From assembly GCA_910585955.1 (NCBI GenBank), contig CAJUGC010000011.1, positions 14,657 to 78,656 on the forward strand: a DNA stretch of 64,000 nucleotides, read 5' to 3'. The notes below the pieces were generated by a model. That model did not search any database, was not told the DNA's origin, and was given only the letters and a program-made list of their open reading frames with translations. Position numbers and translations under genes: made by a program. This document shows, one piece after another, positions 1 through 7,448 of the stretch. Each line of letters starts with the position of its first letter. The first letter of the stretch is position 1. The DNA comes from an uncultured Christensenella sp. (lineage in GTDB: Bacteria; Bacillota; Clostridia; Christensenellales; Pumilibacteraceae).

Positions 1-1504
1 CCGTTTCTTCCTCGCGTCTTGCGACAAAAATATGTTCGGGCTTAATAAGTATGCCGACGCGATCGTTGAGATCCCACTCGTCCGCAGTATCCACATATAT
101 GTAGTCGTCGTCGTCCGTATAGACTTGCACCTGATAGTAACTGCCTTTGTAAAGCGTCTGCACGACGTTTCCGCCGACCGTGCCGTCGCTTTCGTCGTCG
201 GTGAGTTCCACCTTATCGAAGTCTATCCTTGCCGTAACTTTATCGCCCTTTTCCAATCCTTCGGAATTTACGAACTCGAAACTGCCGCCGCCTATCTTTA
301 CGCTGTTTTCGCCGTCAAGCTCGGTCTTATACTCGTTCGCCGTAAGCAGTTTTTTCATTATATGTATGCCGTCCGGATTTACGGTAAGTCGCACCGAACT
401 TCCCGCCTTGAACTCCGTCGTGTTCTGCACGGTGAATTCGTACTCGCCGGCGTCTACGTTCATCTCGTAATACGTCCCTTTGAAAATAGACTGCGTAACC
501 GTACCCGCGAGTTGCCCTTTACCGCCTGCCGAAATACCTATGTCCTCCGGACGAATTACGAGGTCGACCTTCTCGTTCTTCTCGAAACCTTTGTCGAGAC
601 ATTTGAAATCCGTACCGCAGAAGTTTACGTTGAAGTCCGATTTCATGACTCCGGAAAGTATATTGCTCTCCCCGATAAAGTCAGCGACGAAAGCGTTGCT
701 CGGCTCGTCGTAGATCTTCTTCGGCGAACCGTATTGCTGAATGGCTCCCGAATTTATAACGACGACGTTGTCGCTCATCGTAAGCGCTTCTTCCTGATCG
801 TGCGTGACGTATATAAAGGTTATGCCGAGATTTTTGTGCATATCCTTAAGTTCTATCTGCATATCTTTACGCATTTTCAGATCGAGAGCGCCTAAAGGTT
901 CGTCGAGCAACAGCACTTTCGGCTCGCAAACGAGAGCGCGCGCGATCGCCACTCTCTGCTGTTGTCCGCCCGAAAGCGACGTTACGTCTCTGTGCCCGTA
1001 CGCTTCGAGTCCGACAAGTTTCAGCGCGCGTTTCACCTTTTCTTCTATCTCGTCTTTAGTGAACTTGCGCGTCAGTTCTATTTTCTCGCCGCTGCGGTCG
1101 AGCACAAATTCTCCGCGCTTGTCGGTCTTGAATCCATTGGGAAGTTTTTTGAGTTTTAAACCGAACGCTATGTTTTTAAAGACATTCAAGTGCGGAAAAA
1201 GCGCATACTTTTGAAACACCGTATTTATACTGCGCTTATGCGGCGGAAGAGAAGTTACGTCCCTGTGCTCGAGAAATATCTTGCCGCTCGTCGGAGTCTC
1301 GAAGCCCGCTATCATGCGCAAAAGCGTCGTCTTGCCGCAACCAGACGGACCGAGCAGCGTTATGAACTCGCCGCGGCGAATGGAAAGATTGACGTCGTCT
1401 ACGACGGTTATGCCGTCGAAAACTTTGGTGACGTTCTTTACCTCGACTATTTTGTCGCTCTTTGTGCGGACGATTTCGCCGCTTTGCTTTAATTCGTTGT
1501 TCAT
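1..1504 (-). CDS. potA: Spermidine/putrescine-type ABC transporter ATP-binding protein (partial, C-terminus off window)
   Basis: ATPase that would power polyamine uptake (PotABCD class) at the inner face of the membrane. About 501 residues are visible before the window edge. Walker A GPSGCGKTT is at residues 52-60, the signature SGGQQQR near 178-184 and Walker B VLLLDEP near 197-203, followed by the H-loop in YVTHDQEEA. The C-terminal part holds two similar TOBE-like units (one after IRPEDIGI, the second before IKPEHIFV), so the protein is much longer than the usual 350-370 residues. About 30 extra residues sit between the Q-loop and the signature. The ATG start is at 1504-1502. The XRE-cupin regulator lies upstream on the same strand, an arrangement common for polyamine transporters. 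The polyamine substrate is inferred from family similarity and this neighbour. Confidence 0.9.
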   Translation of the reverse strand, partial: MNNELKQSGEIVRTKSDKIVEVKNVTKVFDGITVVDDVNLSIRRGEFITLLGPSGCGKTTLLRMIAGFETPTSGKIFLEHRDVTSLPPHKRSINTVFQKYALFPHLNVFKNIAFGLKLKKLPNGFKTDKRGEFVLDRSGEKIELTRKFTKDEIEEKVKRALKLVGLEAYGHRDVTSLSGGQQQRVAIARALVCEPKVLLLDEPLGALDLKMRKDMQIELKDMHKNLGITFIYVTHDQEEALTMSDNVVVINSGAIQQYGSPKKIYDEPSNAFVADFIGESNILSGVMKSDFNVNFCGTDFKCLDKGFEKNEKVDLVIRPEDIGISAGGKGQLAGTVTQSIFKGTYYEMNVDAGEYEFTVQNTTEFKAGSSVRLTVNPDGIHIMKKLLTANEYKTELDGENSVKIGGGSFEFVNSEGLEKGDKVTARIDFDKVELTDDESDGTVGGNVVQTLYKGSYYQVQVYTDDDDYIYVDTADEWDLNDRVGILIKPEHIFVARREEET

Positions 1505-1634
1505 GGTATTTCTCCGATAAAAGTTTTTATTGGCGGATTTTCGAGGATAATTTTATGAGAACAATCCCCTCAGTCACTCGTTCCTCGTGACAGCTCCCCT
1601 TGCTAAAGGGAGCCTTTAAGTAGAGGCTGTTACG

Positions 1635-1766
1635 CTTTTGAGGCTTAGATACGAGCGAGACGGGTAGCAGGCTCCGAGGTGCATGGGTTGCTGTACACTA
1701 AACGTACTGCGCCCATGCGCCGAGGAGCTCGCAACCCGTATTCGCGAAGTTTATAAGCCTCAAAAG
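1635..1766. repeat. Long imperfect palindrome (MITE-like), with small hairpins at 1573-1613
   Basis: A 13-bp perfect inverted repeat (CTTTTGAGGCTTA at 1635-1647, TAAGCCTCAAAAG at 1754-1766) encloses further imperfectly paired arms, so nearly the whole 132 bp can fold into one hairpin. To its left, 1573-1591 (GTCAC/GTGAC) and 1593-1613 (GCTCCC/GGGAGC) form two short hairpins. This fills the 255-bp gap between potA and its regulator. The right arm supplies the TGA stop (1762-1760) and last codon of the XRE-cupin gene. It looks like a non-autonomous inserted element; no transposase is nearby. Confidence 0.6.
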
Positions 1767-2296
1767 TTGGGGGGACAGGTTACCCAGAGCACTTCCGCGA
1801 CTTCATCCGTGCGGTTCTCTATGTAGTGAGTGCGGTCGCTCCGAAAAGAAAAGCTCATACCTTTAGTGAGATTTGCGGATCGATTGCCGACGACGAGCTT
1901 TACGCTTCCTTTGAGGACATAGCCGAACTCCTCGCCCTCGTGCGGCAAATCTTTCGCCGTCGCTCCGCCCTTTTCGAGCGTCACTATGACAGGTTCCAAC
2001 GCGTTTTTCTGCGACGTGGGCACAAGCCACTTCATGGCAGCCGACCCCATTTCCTTCGTGAAATAATCGTTTTCTCCGTAAGAGAGCGGCTCCTGCTCGT
2101 CAAAACCCGAAAAAAATTCGGAAAGCGAACAGCCGAGAGCCGTGAGAATGTCCTTAAGCGTCGTGATAGACGGACTCGTCAAATCGTTTTCGAGTTGGCT
2201 TATATATCCTTTCGTAAGCTCGCATCTGTCCGCAAGTTCCTCTTGCGTCAATGAATTTTTAAGTCGCAACTCTTTTATCCTTATTCCTATTTCCAT
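1760..2296 (-). CDS. XRE-family regulator with C-terminal cupin domain
   Basis: Transcriptional regulator, 178 residues. Residues about 6-60 are an XRE helix-turn-helix (IKELRLKNSLTQEELADRCE, then KGYISQLEND), and residues about 105-175 form a cupin (PHEGEEFGYVLKGSVKLVV) that probably senses a small ligand. Proteins of this PuuR-like build often control polyamine transport or catabolism, and here the next gene on the strand is a PotA-type ATPase, so control of that operon is likely. The upstream region (2319-2395) holds three copies of a TAAAC-N5-GTTTA palindrome that are probably its own operators. The last codons overlap a palindromic repeat, so the C-terminus may have been altered by an insertion. 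The start at 2296 follows GAGGACGGTGCGGA. Confidence 0.85.
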   Translation of the reverse strand: MEIGIRIKELRLKNSLTQEELADRCELTKGYISQLENDLTSPSITTLKDILTALGCSLSEFFSGFDEQEPLSYGENDYFTKEMGSAAMKWLVPTSQKNALEPVIVTLEKGGATAKDLPHEGEEFGYVLKGSVKLVVGNRSANLTKGMSFSFRSDRTHYIENRTDEVAEVLWVTCPPNF

Positions 2297-2318
2297 TCCG
2301 CACCGTCCTCGATCGCGC

Positions 2319-2395
2319 TAAACTCAAAGTTTAGAAGGTAAGTTTTTAGTAAACATTATGTTTAGAAAGTATCGTAAAAATAAACTTAAAGTTTA
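2319..2395. promoter_or_regulatory. Three TAAAC-N5-GTTTA operators at exact 31-bp spacing
   Basis: Palindromes with arms TAAAC/GTTTA lie at 2319-2333, 2350-2364 and 2381-2395; start-to-start distance is 31 bp both times, about three helical turns. They lie directly upstream of the XRE-cupin gene and are most simply its autoregulatory sites. A lone half-site TAAAC follows at 2403-2407. Confidence 0.75.
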
Positions 2396-2487
2396 AATTC
2401 ACTAAACCACACGCGCATAAGTATATTATATGTCGAAAAAGGTGTCAAGCGTTTGAGATGTTTTTTCGGCATTTTTTTGAAAATCGT

Positions 2488-2516
2488 TTGCCAATCGGAC
2501 TTTCGTATGTTATACT
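2488..2516 (+). promoter_or_regulatory. Sigma-A-type promoter for the divIC-like/ppx pair
   Basis: -35 TTGCCA at 2488-2493 and -10 TATACT at 2511-2516 with a 17-bp spacer, 32 bp before the start codon at 2549. Confidence 0.75.
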
Positions 2517-2548
2517 TTACTTACGTCTTACAAAAAGGAGCGTACATC

Positions 2549-2839
2549 ATGACCGAAGAAGTAAAGAGGAACAGAAAAATTATTATGATAACGGTTTTTG
2601 CGGCGCTGTTTTTCGTGTTGATATTGACGGCTCTCGTAATAAATCTCGTGCGCCTGGCTTCGCTTTCGAGCAGAGAAAACGCGCTTAGAGAACAGCTTGC
2701 AGCCCTCGACAGGCAAATAGAAGCGAATCAATCGGAAATCGACTACCGTAAAACCGACGAATATGTCGACGCTTACGCACGCGAATATCTCGGCATGATC
2801 GGCGAAGGCGAAATAAGCTTTGTTACGGGCGGGCAATAA
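2549..2839 (+). CDS. DivIC/FtsB-like septum formation initiator
   Basis: Small bitopic membrane protein of 96 residues. It has a short basic N-terminus (KRNRK), one membrane helix (about residues 11-31), then a coiled coil (SRENALREQLAALDRQIEANQSEI) and a short extracellular tail (YAREYLGMIGEGEISF) typical of the DivIC/FtsB/FtsL group that helps recruit septal peptidoglycan synthesis. The start at 2549 has an AAAGGAG site 9 bases upstream and its own promoter at 2488-2516; a longer in-frame reading from 2453 would run through the promoter. The following gene (Ppx/GppA) starts 16 bases after the stop, an arrangement often seen next to divIC. Which member of the family it is cannot be settled from sequence alone. 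Confidence 0.8.
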   Translation: MTEEVKRNRKIIMITVFAALFFVLILTALVINLVRLASLSSRENALREQLAALDRQIEANQSEIDYRKTDEYVDAYAREYLGMIGEGEISFVTGGQ

Positions 2840-2849
2840 TTCCCCGCCC
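2827..2849 (+). other. GC hairpin between divIC-like gene and ppx
   Basis: Inverted repeat GGGCGGG (2827-2833) and CCCGCCC (2843-2849) spans the divIC-like stop codon and ends 6 bases before the ppx start. It could hide or tune ppx initiation, as no Shine-Dalgarno sequence is visible there, or act as a weak terminator. Confidence 0.45.
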
Positions 2850-2855
2850 TTTGTT

Positions 2856-3746
2856 ATGGCAAAACCGTCGATAAGACAAGGCAAAACCGCCGTAATAAAT
2901 ATAGGAAGCAACTCGGTAAAGCTTCTTATACCCGACCTCGGACGTTTCGGATACAGAAACGTCATTACGAGCCGCCTTGCCGCAAACTCTACGAACGAAG
3001 GCAAGACGCTGGATTTAGGCTCTGTCGAAAGAACATTCGGCGCTTTAAAAAAGCTTAAAGAGGACGCTCGCTCAAAAGGAGCTTTGAATATCCATGTCTA
3101 TGCGACGGAAGCTCTGCGAAAGGCGGACAACAAACGTCTTTTGACAGATCGGATACGCGACGAACTTATGCTCGAGACCGACATAATTTCGGGCGAGCAG
3201 GAAGCGAAAATCGCCGCGCTCGGCGCAAGTCTTTCGTTCCCGTCACACGACGCGTTTGCGGATATAGGCGGTGCGAGCACGGAAATAGCGCTTAAACGAA
3301 GCGGAGAACTCCTCTGTTCGAGTTTTTCCGTCGGCGCGGTAAGACTGAACGAAATCGGTACGGACATCTATCGGCTAAAACAACGAGCCGCCGCCGCAAT
3401 CGAAACAAACGGCACGACGAAACATATCGTAGGAATCGGCGGCACGTTTTCCGCCCTTGCCTGCGTCTCGCTCGATTTATCGGTATTCGATGCATCCGCC
3501 GTACACGGCACTATCATTTCGGTCGAAGAACTCGACCGACTGCGTGAAATATTACAGCCTCTCGAAGCCGAAGAAACAGCGCGACGTTTTCCCGCGCTGA
3601 AACTCTCCCGCGCTCAAGTCATAAAAGCGGGGCTTGCAATTGCCCTTGCTGTCACGGAAAAACTAAACGCCGACGACATAACCGTTTCTATGGACGACGG
3701 TTTGAAAGGTTATGCCATGTTCATCGAAGAGAACGGACACATTTAA
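2856..3746 (+). CDS. Ppx/GppA-family phosphatase (exopolyphosphatase-like)
   Basis: Protein of 296 residues of the Ppx/GppA branch of the actin/Hsp70 ATPase fold, which hydrolyses polyphosphate and/or pppGpp in the cytoplasm. Family motifs are clear: the first phosphate loop AVINIGSNSVKLL near residue 11, VYATEALRKA near 88, ISGEQEAKIAALGA, and the second phosphate loop ADIGGASTEIAL near 135, plus IVGIGGTFSALA in the second half. It is at the short end for the family, matching single-module enzymes. ATG at 2856 is chosen because it lies just before the conserved core; a frame-compatible ATG at 2820 would overlap the divIC-like gene. No ribosome site is visible, so it is probably translated by coupling. 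Polyphosphate versus pppGpp preference cannot be told. Confidence 0.85.
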   Translation: MAKPSIRQGKTAVINIGSNSVKLLIPDLGRFGYRNVITSRLAANSTNEGKTLDLGSVERTFGALKKLKEDARSKGALNIHVYATEALRKADNKRLLTDRIRDELMLETDIISGEQEAKIAALGASLSFPSHDAFADIGGASTEIALKRSGELLCSSFSVGAVRLNEIGTDIYRLKQRAAAAIETNGTTKHIVGIGGTFSALACVSLDLSVFDASAVHGTIISVEELDRLREILQPLEAEETARRFPALKLSRAQVIKAGLAIALAVTEKLNADDITVSMDDGLKGYAMFIEENGHI

Positions 3747-3834
3747 GCATATGATCCTTTGCCGTCGTTTCGATCATGCTTTGACGGTAAGCAAAATGCT
3801 CATTAAACAAACTCATACCAAAGGAGAAACATAT

Positions 3835-4038
3835 ATGGACAATTTTGCGATAAGATTAAAGGAGCTTAGACGAAGCTACAACTACACGCAAAAAGAACTT
3901 GCATACGAGATAGGCGCAAGCGAACATTCTATCTACGCATGGGAAAACGGACAACGCCTCCCGAACGTCTCGTTTTTACGAAAGCTTTGCATGGTATTCC
4001 GAGTATCGGTGGATTATATAATGGGATGGGACGAATAA
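3835..4038 (+). CDS. Small XRE-family DNA-binding protein
   Basis: 67 residues forming little more than one helix-turn-helix: IRLKELRRSYNYTQKELAYEIGASEHSIYAWENGQRLP then a fourth helix ending VSVDYIMGWDE. Such single-domain XRE proteins act as dimeric repressors of phage, mobile-element or stress genes. Start at 3835 has AAAGGAG 8 bases upstream; a longer reading from 3712 overlaps ppx and is not supported. It is followed by a terminator at 4072-4096 and so forms its own unit. The target is unknown; the inverted repeat at 4139-4175 in front of the next gene is one candidate site. Confidence 0.8.
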   Translation: MDNFAIRLKELRRSYNYTQKELAYEIGASEHSIYAWENGQRLPNVSFLRKLCMVFRVSVDYIMGWDE

Positions 4039-4071
4039 TATTTATTTTGCTTTGCCGACCGTCGTCTTTTT

Positions 4072-4096
4072 CCGCATGATTCTCATGCGGATTTTT
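4072..4096 (+). terminator. Intrinsic terminator after small XRE gene
   Basis: Stem CCGCATGA (4072-4079)/TCATGCGG (4083-4090) with a 3-base loop, followed by ATTTTTC and more T residues. Confidence 0.85.
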
Positions 4097-4138
4097 CTTT
4101 TTTAGGACGTATAAATCAAACGCCTACGGGCAAATACT

Positions 4139-4175
4139 ATTATTGCAAACCCACTATAAGACAGTTTGCAATAAT
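4139..4175. promoter_or_regulatory. 12-bp perfect inverted repeat before the Cys-repeat gene
   Basis: ATTATTGCAAAC (4139-4150) and GTTTGCAATAAT (4164-4175) are exact reverse complements with a 13-base spacer. The right arm ends 5 bases before the AAGGAG ribosome site, so it may be an operator or a 5' leader hairpin controlling translation. Confidence 0.6.
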
Positions 4176-4193
4176 ATGATAAGGAGTGAAACA

Positions 4194-4586
4194 ATGGCTG
4201 AAAGCAAAAAGACCGCAAGTGCAAAGACCGCAAGCTCCAAAGCTGCGAACGGCACGGCAAAGAATTGCAGTTCCAAGGCTGCAAGCACGTCGAAAAATTG
4301 CAGCTCGAAAGCAACAAATACGTCGAAAAATTGCAGCTCGAAAGCTTCGAACTCGAATACGAAGAGCGCAAACACTAAAAATTCGACCGGTTCGACGAAA
4401 AATTGCACCTCAAAGACGGCAAGCACGTCTAAGAACTGCAGCTCCAAAGCTACGAGCGGCTCGGCAAGAAATTGCAGCTCCAAAGCTTCCAACGCAAACG
4501 CAAAAAGCGCAAGCGCGAAGTCTTCGAGCGCAAAGAGCATGAGTGCAAAGAGCGCTACATCAAAAACCGCAAGCAAGAAGTGCTAA
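4194..4586 (+). CDS. Low-complexity Lys/Ser/Ala protein with periodic NCSSK motifs
   Basis: 130 residues, not recognised. It is almost wholly Lys, Ser, Ala, Thr and Asn, with one acidic residue near the start, so it is very basic. A unit of 11-12 residues (consensus STSKNCSSKA) repeats: Cys at 25, 36, 47, 71, 82, 94 and the C-terminal residue 130, spaced 11, 11, 24, 11, 12 and 36, close to multiples of 11-12. The last third loses the Cys and becomes SAKS repeats. At DNA level a 33-bp unit around 4290-4345 is nearly exactly duplicated. No signal peptide, membrane segment or radical-SAM partner is nearby. AAGGAG lies 8 bases before ATG 4194. It could be a histone-H1-like DNA binder, a metal or redox Cys protein, or a structural spore/coat protein; none can be chosen from sequence. 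Confidence 0.7.
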   Translation: MAESKKTASAKTASSKAANGTAKNCSSKAASTSKNCSSKATNTSKNCSSKASNSNTKSANTKNSTGSTKNCTSKTASTSKNCSSKATSGSARNCSSKASNANAKSASAKSSSAKSMSAKSATSKTASKKC

Positions 4587-4601
4587 CTTCTCGGCGGCAA
4601 A

Positions 4602-4636
4602 AAAACGACGGAACTTTTTGAGTTCCGTCGTTTTTG
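4602..4636. terminator. Bidirectional intrinsic terminator
   Basis: AAAACGACGGAACT (4602-4615) pairs with AGTTCCGTCGTTTT (4621-4634); A-run on the left and T-run on the right serve both converging genes. Confidence 0.9.
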
Positions 4637-4665
4637 ATTTATCGTCCACAACCCGTCCCGGAGAT

Positions 4666-7335
4666 TTAAGCTTTCGCGGCAAAGCGGTTCTTACGACGCA
4701 TACGCTTTCGAACCGGTCGAAGCAGTAACTTATAAAACTCTGTAAAAAGCACCACGGTGAGCGCCGCAAGAACTATCTTCAGCCAATCCGTCACGCCGAG
4801 CGGAACCGTATTGAAAACCGCGCCGCCGAGCTGAGTAATGATTATCTGCAATCCGAACGTGACCGCCATAACCGCGAGCATAAGTTTGTTAGAGCCTAAC
4901 GTAGGGAAAATACTCTTAAGTCCCGGCTCACGCGCGTTGAACGCGTTAAACAGTTGCATAAGAACAAAGAGAGTAAAGAGCGCGGTCTTTTCCCTGCCCG
5001 CGCCGCCTCCTATGCCGAGGAAGTTGAAATAGGTCTGCGCTATCATGAGTGCAGCCATGTAAACGCCGCTCAGCACTATGCGCACAAGCATTTTTTTCGT
5101 AACTATAGGCGCGTTTCTTTTTACGGGAGCGCGCGTCATAAGGTCGGCGGAGATCTTTTCAAGCCCCAAAGTAAGCGCGGGAGGACCGTCCATTATGAGG
5201 TTTATCCACAAAAGTTCGAGCGAGTTGAACGGCGCTTCGAAGCCGAACAGCACGGACATGACGACAGTGAGAACTGCGGCGAGATTGACTGTAAGCTGGA
5301 ACATTATGAAGCGTTGGAAGTTCTCGTATATTCCTCGTCCCCACCTCACGGCGTTTATTATCGTCGCAAACGAGTCGTCGAGTACGATTATGTCGCTCGC
5401 TTCCTTCGATACCTGCGTGCCCGTTATGCCCATGGCTATGCCGACATCCGCGCTTTTTATTGCGGGCGCGTCGTTTATGCCGTCTCCCGTCACGGCTACG
5501 ATCGCTCCCGATGTTTTCAGCGCGGCCACTATCCTGAGCTTGGTCTGCGGCGTAGAACGCGCGACCACCCTTATGCTCGGAACACGTTTCAAAAGTTCCG
5601 GATCGCTCATCTCGTCCACCTGTCCGCCGAGCAAAACTTCGCCCTCTATGCCGAGCTCGGCGGCAATCGCCGCCGCCGTCACGGGATTATCGCCCGTAAG
5701 CATGACCACTTCTATGCCTGCTTCCTTCGCCTGACGAACCGCGCCGTAGACTTCTTTGCGTATAGGATCCGAAATTACTGCAAACCCGTCAAGTTTAAGT
5801 CCTTTTTCCGCCCGTTCGCGTTCTGTTCCGTGCGCCGTACCGTGTGCGAACGCAAGCACGCGCTTTGCCTGACGAGCGTATTTCTCCACGCTTTTAAGAT
5901 ATCTCGTTTTATCACGCTCGGACAATTCGCAAAGTGCGAGCACCGTTTCCGGCGCACCTTTAAGATACGCGACGTTTTCGGCGCCCTCCCGTAAAACCGT
6001 CGTCATACGTTTCAGTTCCGACGAAAACGAATGACGGACGACGACGGACACGGCGTCGCGTGCCTCAGTGTAGCTCGCCTGTTTTTCTTTAACATACGAA
6101 ACAAGCAGCGCGCACTCCGTCGGACTTCCGAAAAACGCGGGAGAAGACGCCGTGAAATCCACATCCGCCGTAGAATTCACGGCAAAGTTTTTCAGCATGG
6201 CTTCCCTGTCCCCGACGCATATCATATCCGAAACGCTCATTTTGTTTTCGGTAAGCGTTCCCGTCTTGTCCGAACAGATGACGGAAACGCACCCGATAGT
6301 TTCGCAAGCCGACATCTTTTTTACGAGCGCGTTGTTCTTCGCCATTTTTATTACGTTTAGCGCAAGCGATACCGCAACCACCGTAGGAAGCCCCTCCGGC
6401 ACGGAAGCGACTATGAGGACTATGCTCGTAATGAAGATGTCGGACACGCCCGCAAACGTCAGATTATCGGCAAGCAGAAGCTTCACGAACTGTACCGCGA
6501 AAACGGCAAAAGCGACTATGGCTCCGAGTATCGTGATTATTTTACCCAGCCTCGACAGACGGTGCTGAAGAGGAGTCCGGTCTCCTCCGTCGGATATGGA
6601 GCGCGCCACCTTGCCTATTTCCGTACCGTCGCCGACCTCGACGACTATCGCTCTCGCCGAACCTGCCGTCACGAAACAGCCCGAATATACCATATCCGTT
6701 CTTTCGGCAAGAGGCGTCAGATAATCAATCTGTTTTGCGCTTTTTTTTACGGGCTTGCTTTCGCCCGTAAGCGGAGACTCGTCTACGCTCAGTCCGTCGG
6801 CAGAAAGAATACGCATATCCGCCGCGGCTTTGTCTCCCGTCTCGAGCATGACAATATCGCCGGCGACGAGCTTGTCCGCAGACAGCATTACCGTTTTTCC
6901 GCCGCGCACCGTCTTTACGTTTACGGCTTTGGCTTCCTTTCTGAGAGCGTCGAAAGCTTTGGAGCTTTTGCCCTCCATGACAAGCGAAATGGAAACCGAA
7001 GCGACGATGGCGACCAGAATACCCACCACTTCGACAAAATCGAAATGTCCGCCTTTAGCCGCCGTAAATACGTTCACCGACACGGTTATGACAAGAGCCG
7101 CCATAAGTATCAGCATCATTGGTTCGGTAAGCTCTTCGATAACGCGCAAAGCTACGGGCTTACGCTTTTTCTCGGACAGCACGTTTTCGCCTTTTTCACG
7201 GCTCTTAAGCACCGCTCTTTCGTCGAGTCCTTTTTTTTCGTCCGACGAAAGAACGTCTGTTACGTCCCGAGCGGACATCGAATGCCAATTTTTCGGCGGA
7301 GCAGGCGCTTTTAACACCGTCTTTTTCTTTTTCAT
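4666..7335 (-). CDS. P-type Ca2+-transporting ATPase (P2A/SERCA-like)
   Basis: Membrane cation pump of 889 residues that exports Ca2+ (or Mn2+) at the cost of ATP. The order is complete: N-terminal cation-ATPase domain (WHSMSARDVTDVL), actuator motif TGES at 190-193, metal-site helix motif PEGLP at 313-317, phosphorylation site DKTGTLT at 356-362, the hinge GDGINDAPA near 615-622, then a C-terminal block of membrane helices. I choose the ATG at 7335 (MKKKKTV): the GGAGGA ribosome site lies 7-8 bases before it, and an ATG 18 bases further upstream would place that site inside the coding region. It is monocistronic, bounded by terminators at 4602-4636 and 7374-7408. Ca2+ rather than another ion is inferred from the PEGLP signature. 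Confidence 0.93.
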   Translation of the reverse strand: MKKKKTVLKAPAPPKNWHSMSARDVTDVLSSDEKKGLDERAVLKSREKGENVLSEKKRKPVALRVIEELTEPMMLILMAALVITVSVNVFTAAKGGHFDFVEVVGILVAIVASVSISLVMEGKSSKAFDALRKEAKAVNVKTVRGGKTVMLSADKLVAGDIVMLETGDKAAADMRILSADGLSVDESPLTGESKPVKKSAKQIDYLTPLAERTDMVYSGCFVTAGSARAIVVEVGDGTEIGKVARSISDGGDRTPLQHRLSRLGKIITILGAIVAFAVFAVQFVKLLLADNLTFAGVSDIFITSIVLIVASVPEGLPTVVAVSLALNVIKMAKNNALVKKMSACETIGCVSVICSDKTGTLTENKMSVSDMICVGDREAMLKNFAVNSTADVDFTASSPAFFGSPTECALLVSYVKEKQASYTEARDAVSVVVRHSFSSELKRMTTVLREGAENVAYLKGAPETVLALCELSERDKTRYLKSVEKYARQAKRVLAFAHGTAHGTERERAEKGLKLDGFAVISDPIRKEVYGAVRQAKEAGIEVVMLTGDNPVTAAAIAAELGIEGEVLLGGQVDEMSDPELLKRVPSIRVVARSTPQTKLRIVAALKTSGAIVAVTGDGINDAPAIKSADVGIAMGITGTQVSKEASDIIVLDDSFATIINAVRWGRGIYENFQRFIMFQLTVNLAAVLTVVMSVLFGFEAPFNSLELLWINLIMDGPPALTLGLEKISADLMTRAPVKRNAPIVTKKMLVRIVLSGVYMAALMIAQTYFNFLGIGGGAGREKTALFTLFVLMQLFNAFNAREPGLKSIFPTLGSNKLMLAVMAVTFGLQIIITQLGGAVFNTVPLGVTDWLKIVLAALTVVLFTEFYKLLLRPVRKRMRRKNRFAAKA

Positions 7336-7373
7336 TCGGCTTCCTCCGAACACACGCTTATTTTCGAGGAAAG

Positions 7374-7408
7374 AAAACCCTCTCTACAAAATATATTTGC
7401 TAAGAGGG
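7374..7408 (-). terminator. Intrinsic terminator after the lipoprotein gene
   Basis: On the minus strand, CCCTCT (7408-7403) pairs with AGAGGG (7383-7378) and is followed by TTTTCTTT. The loop is long (19 bases). Confidence 0.55.
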
Positions 7409-7448
7409 CTGTTTAATACCGTTATACCGTTTTAGACAAAAAACGCGT

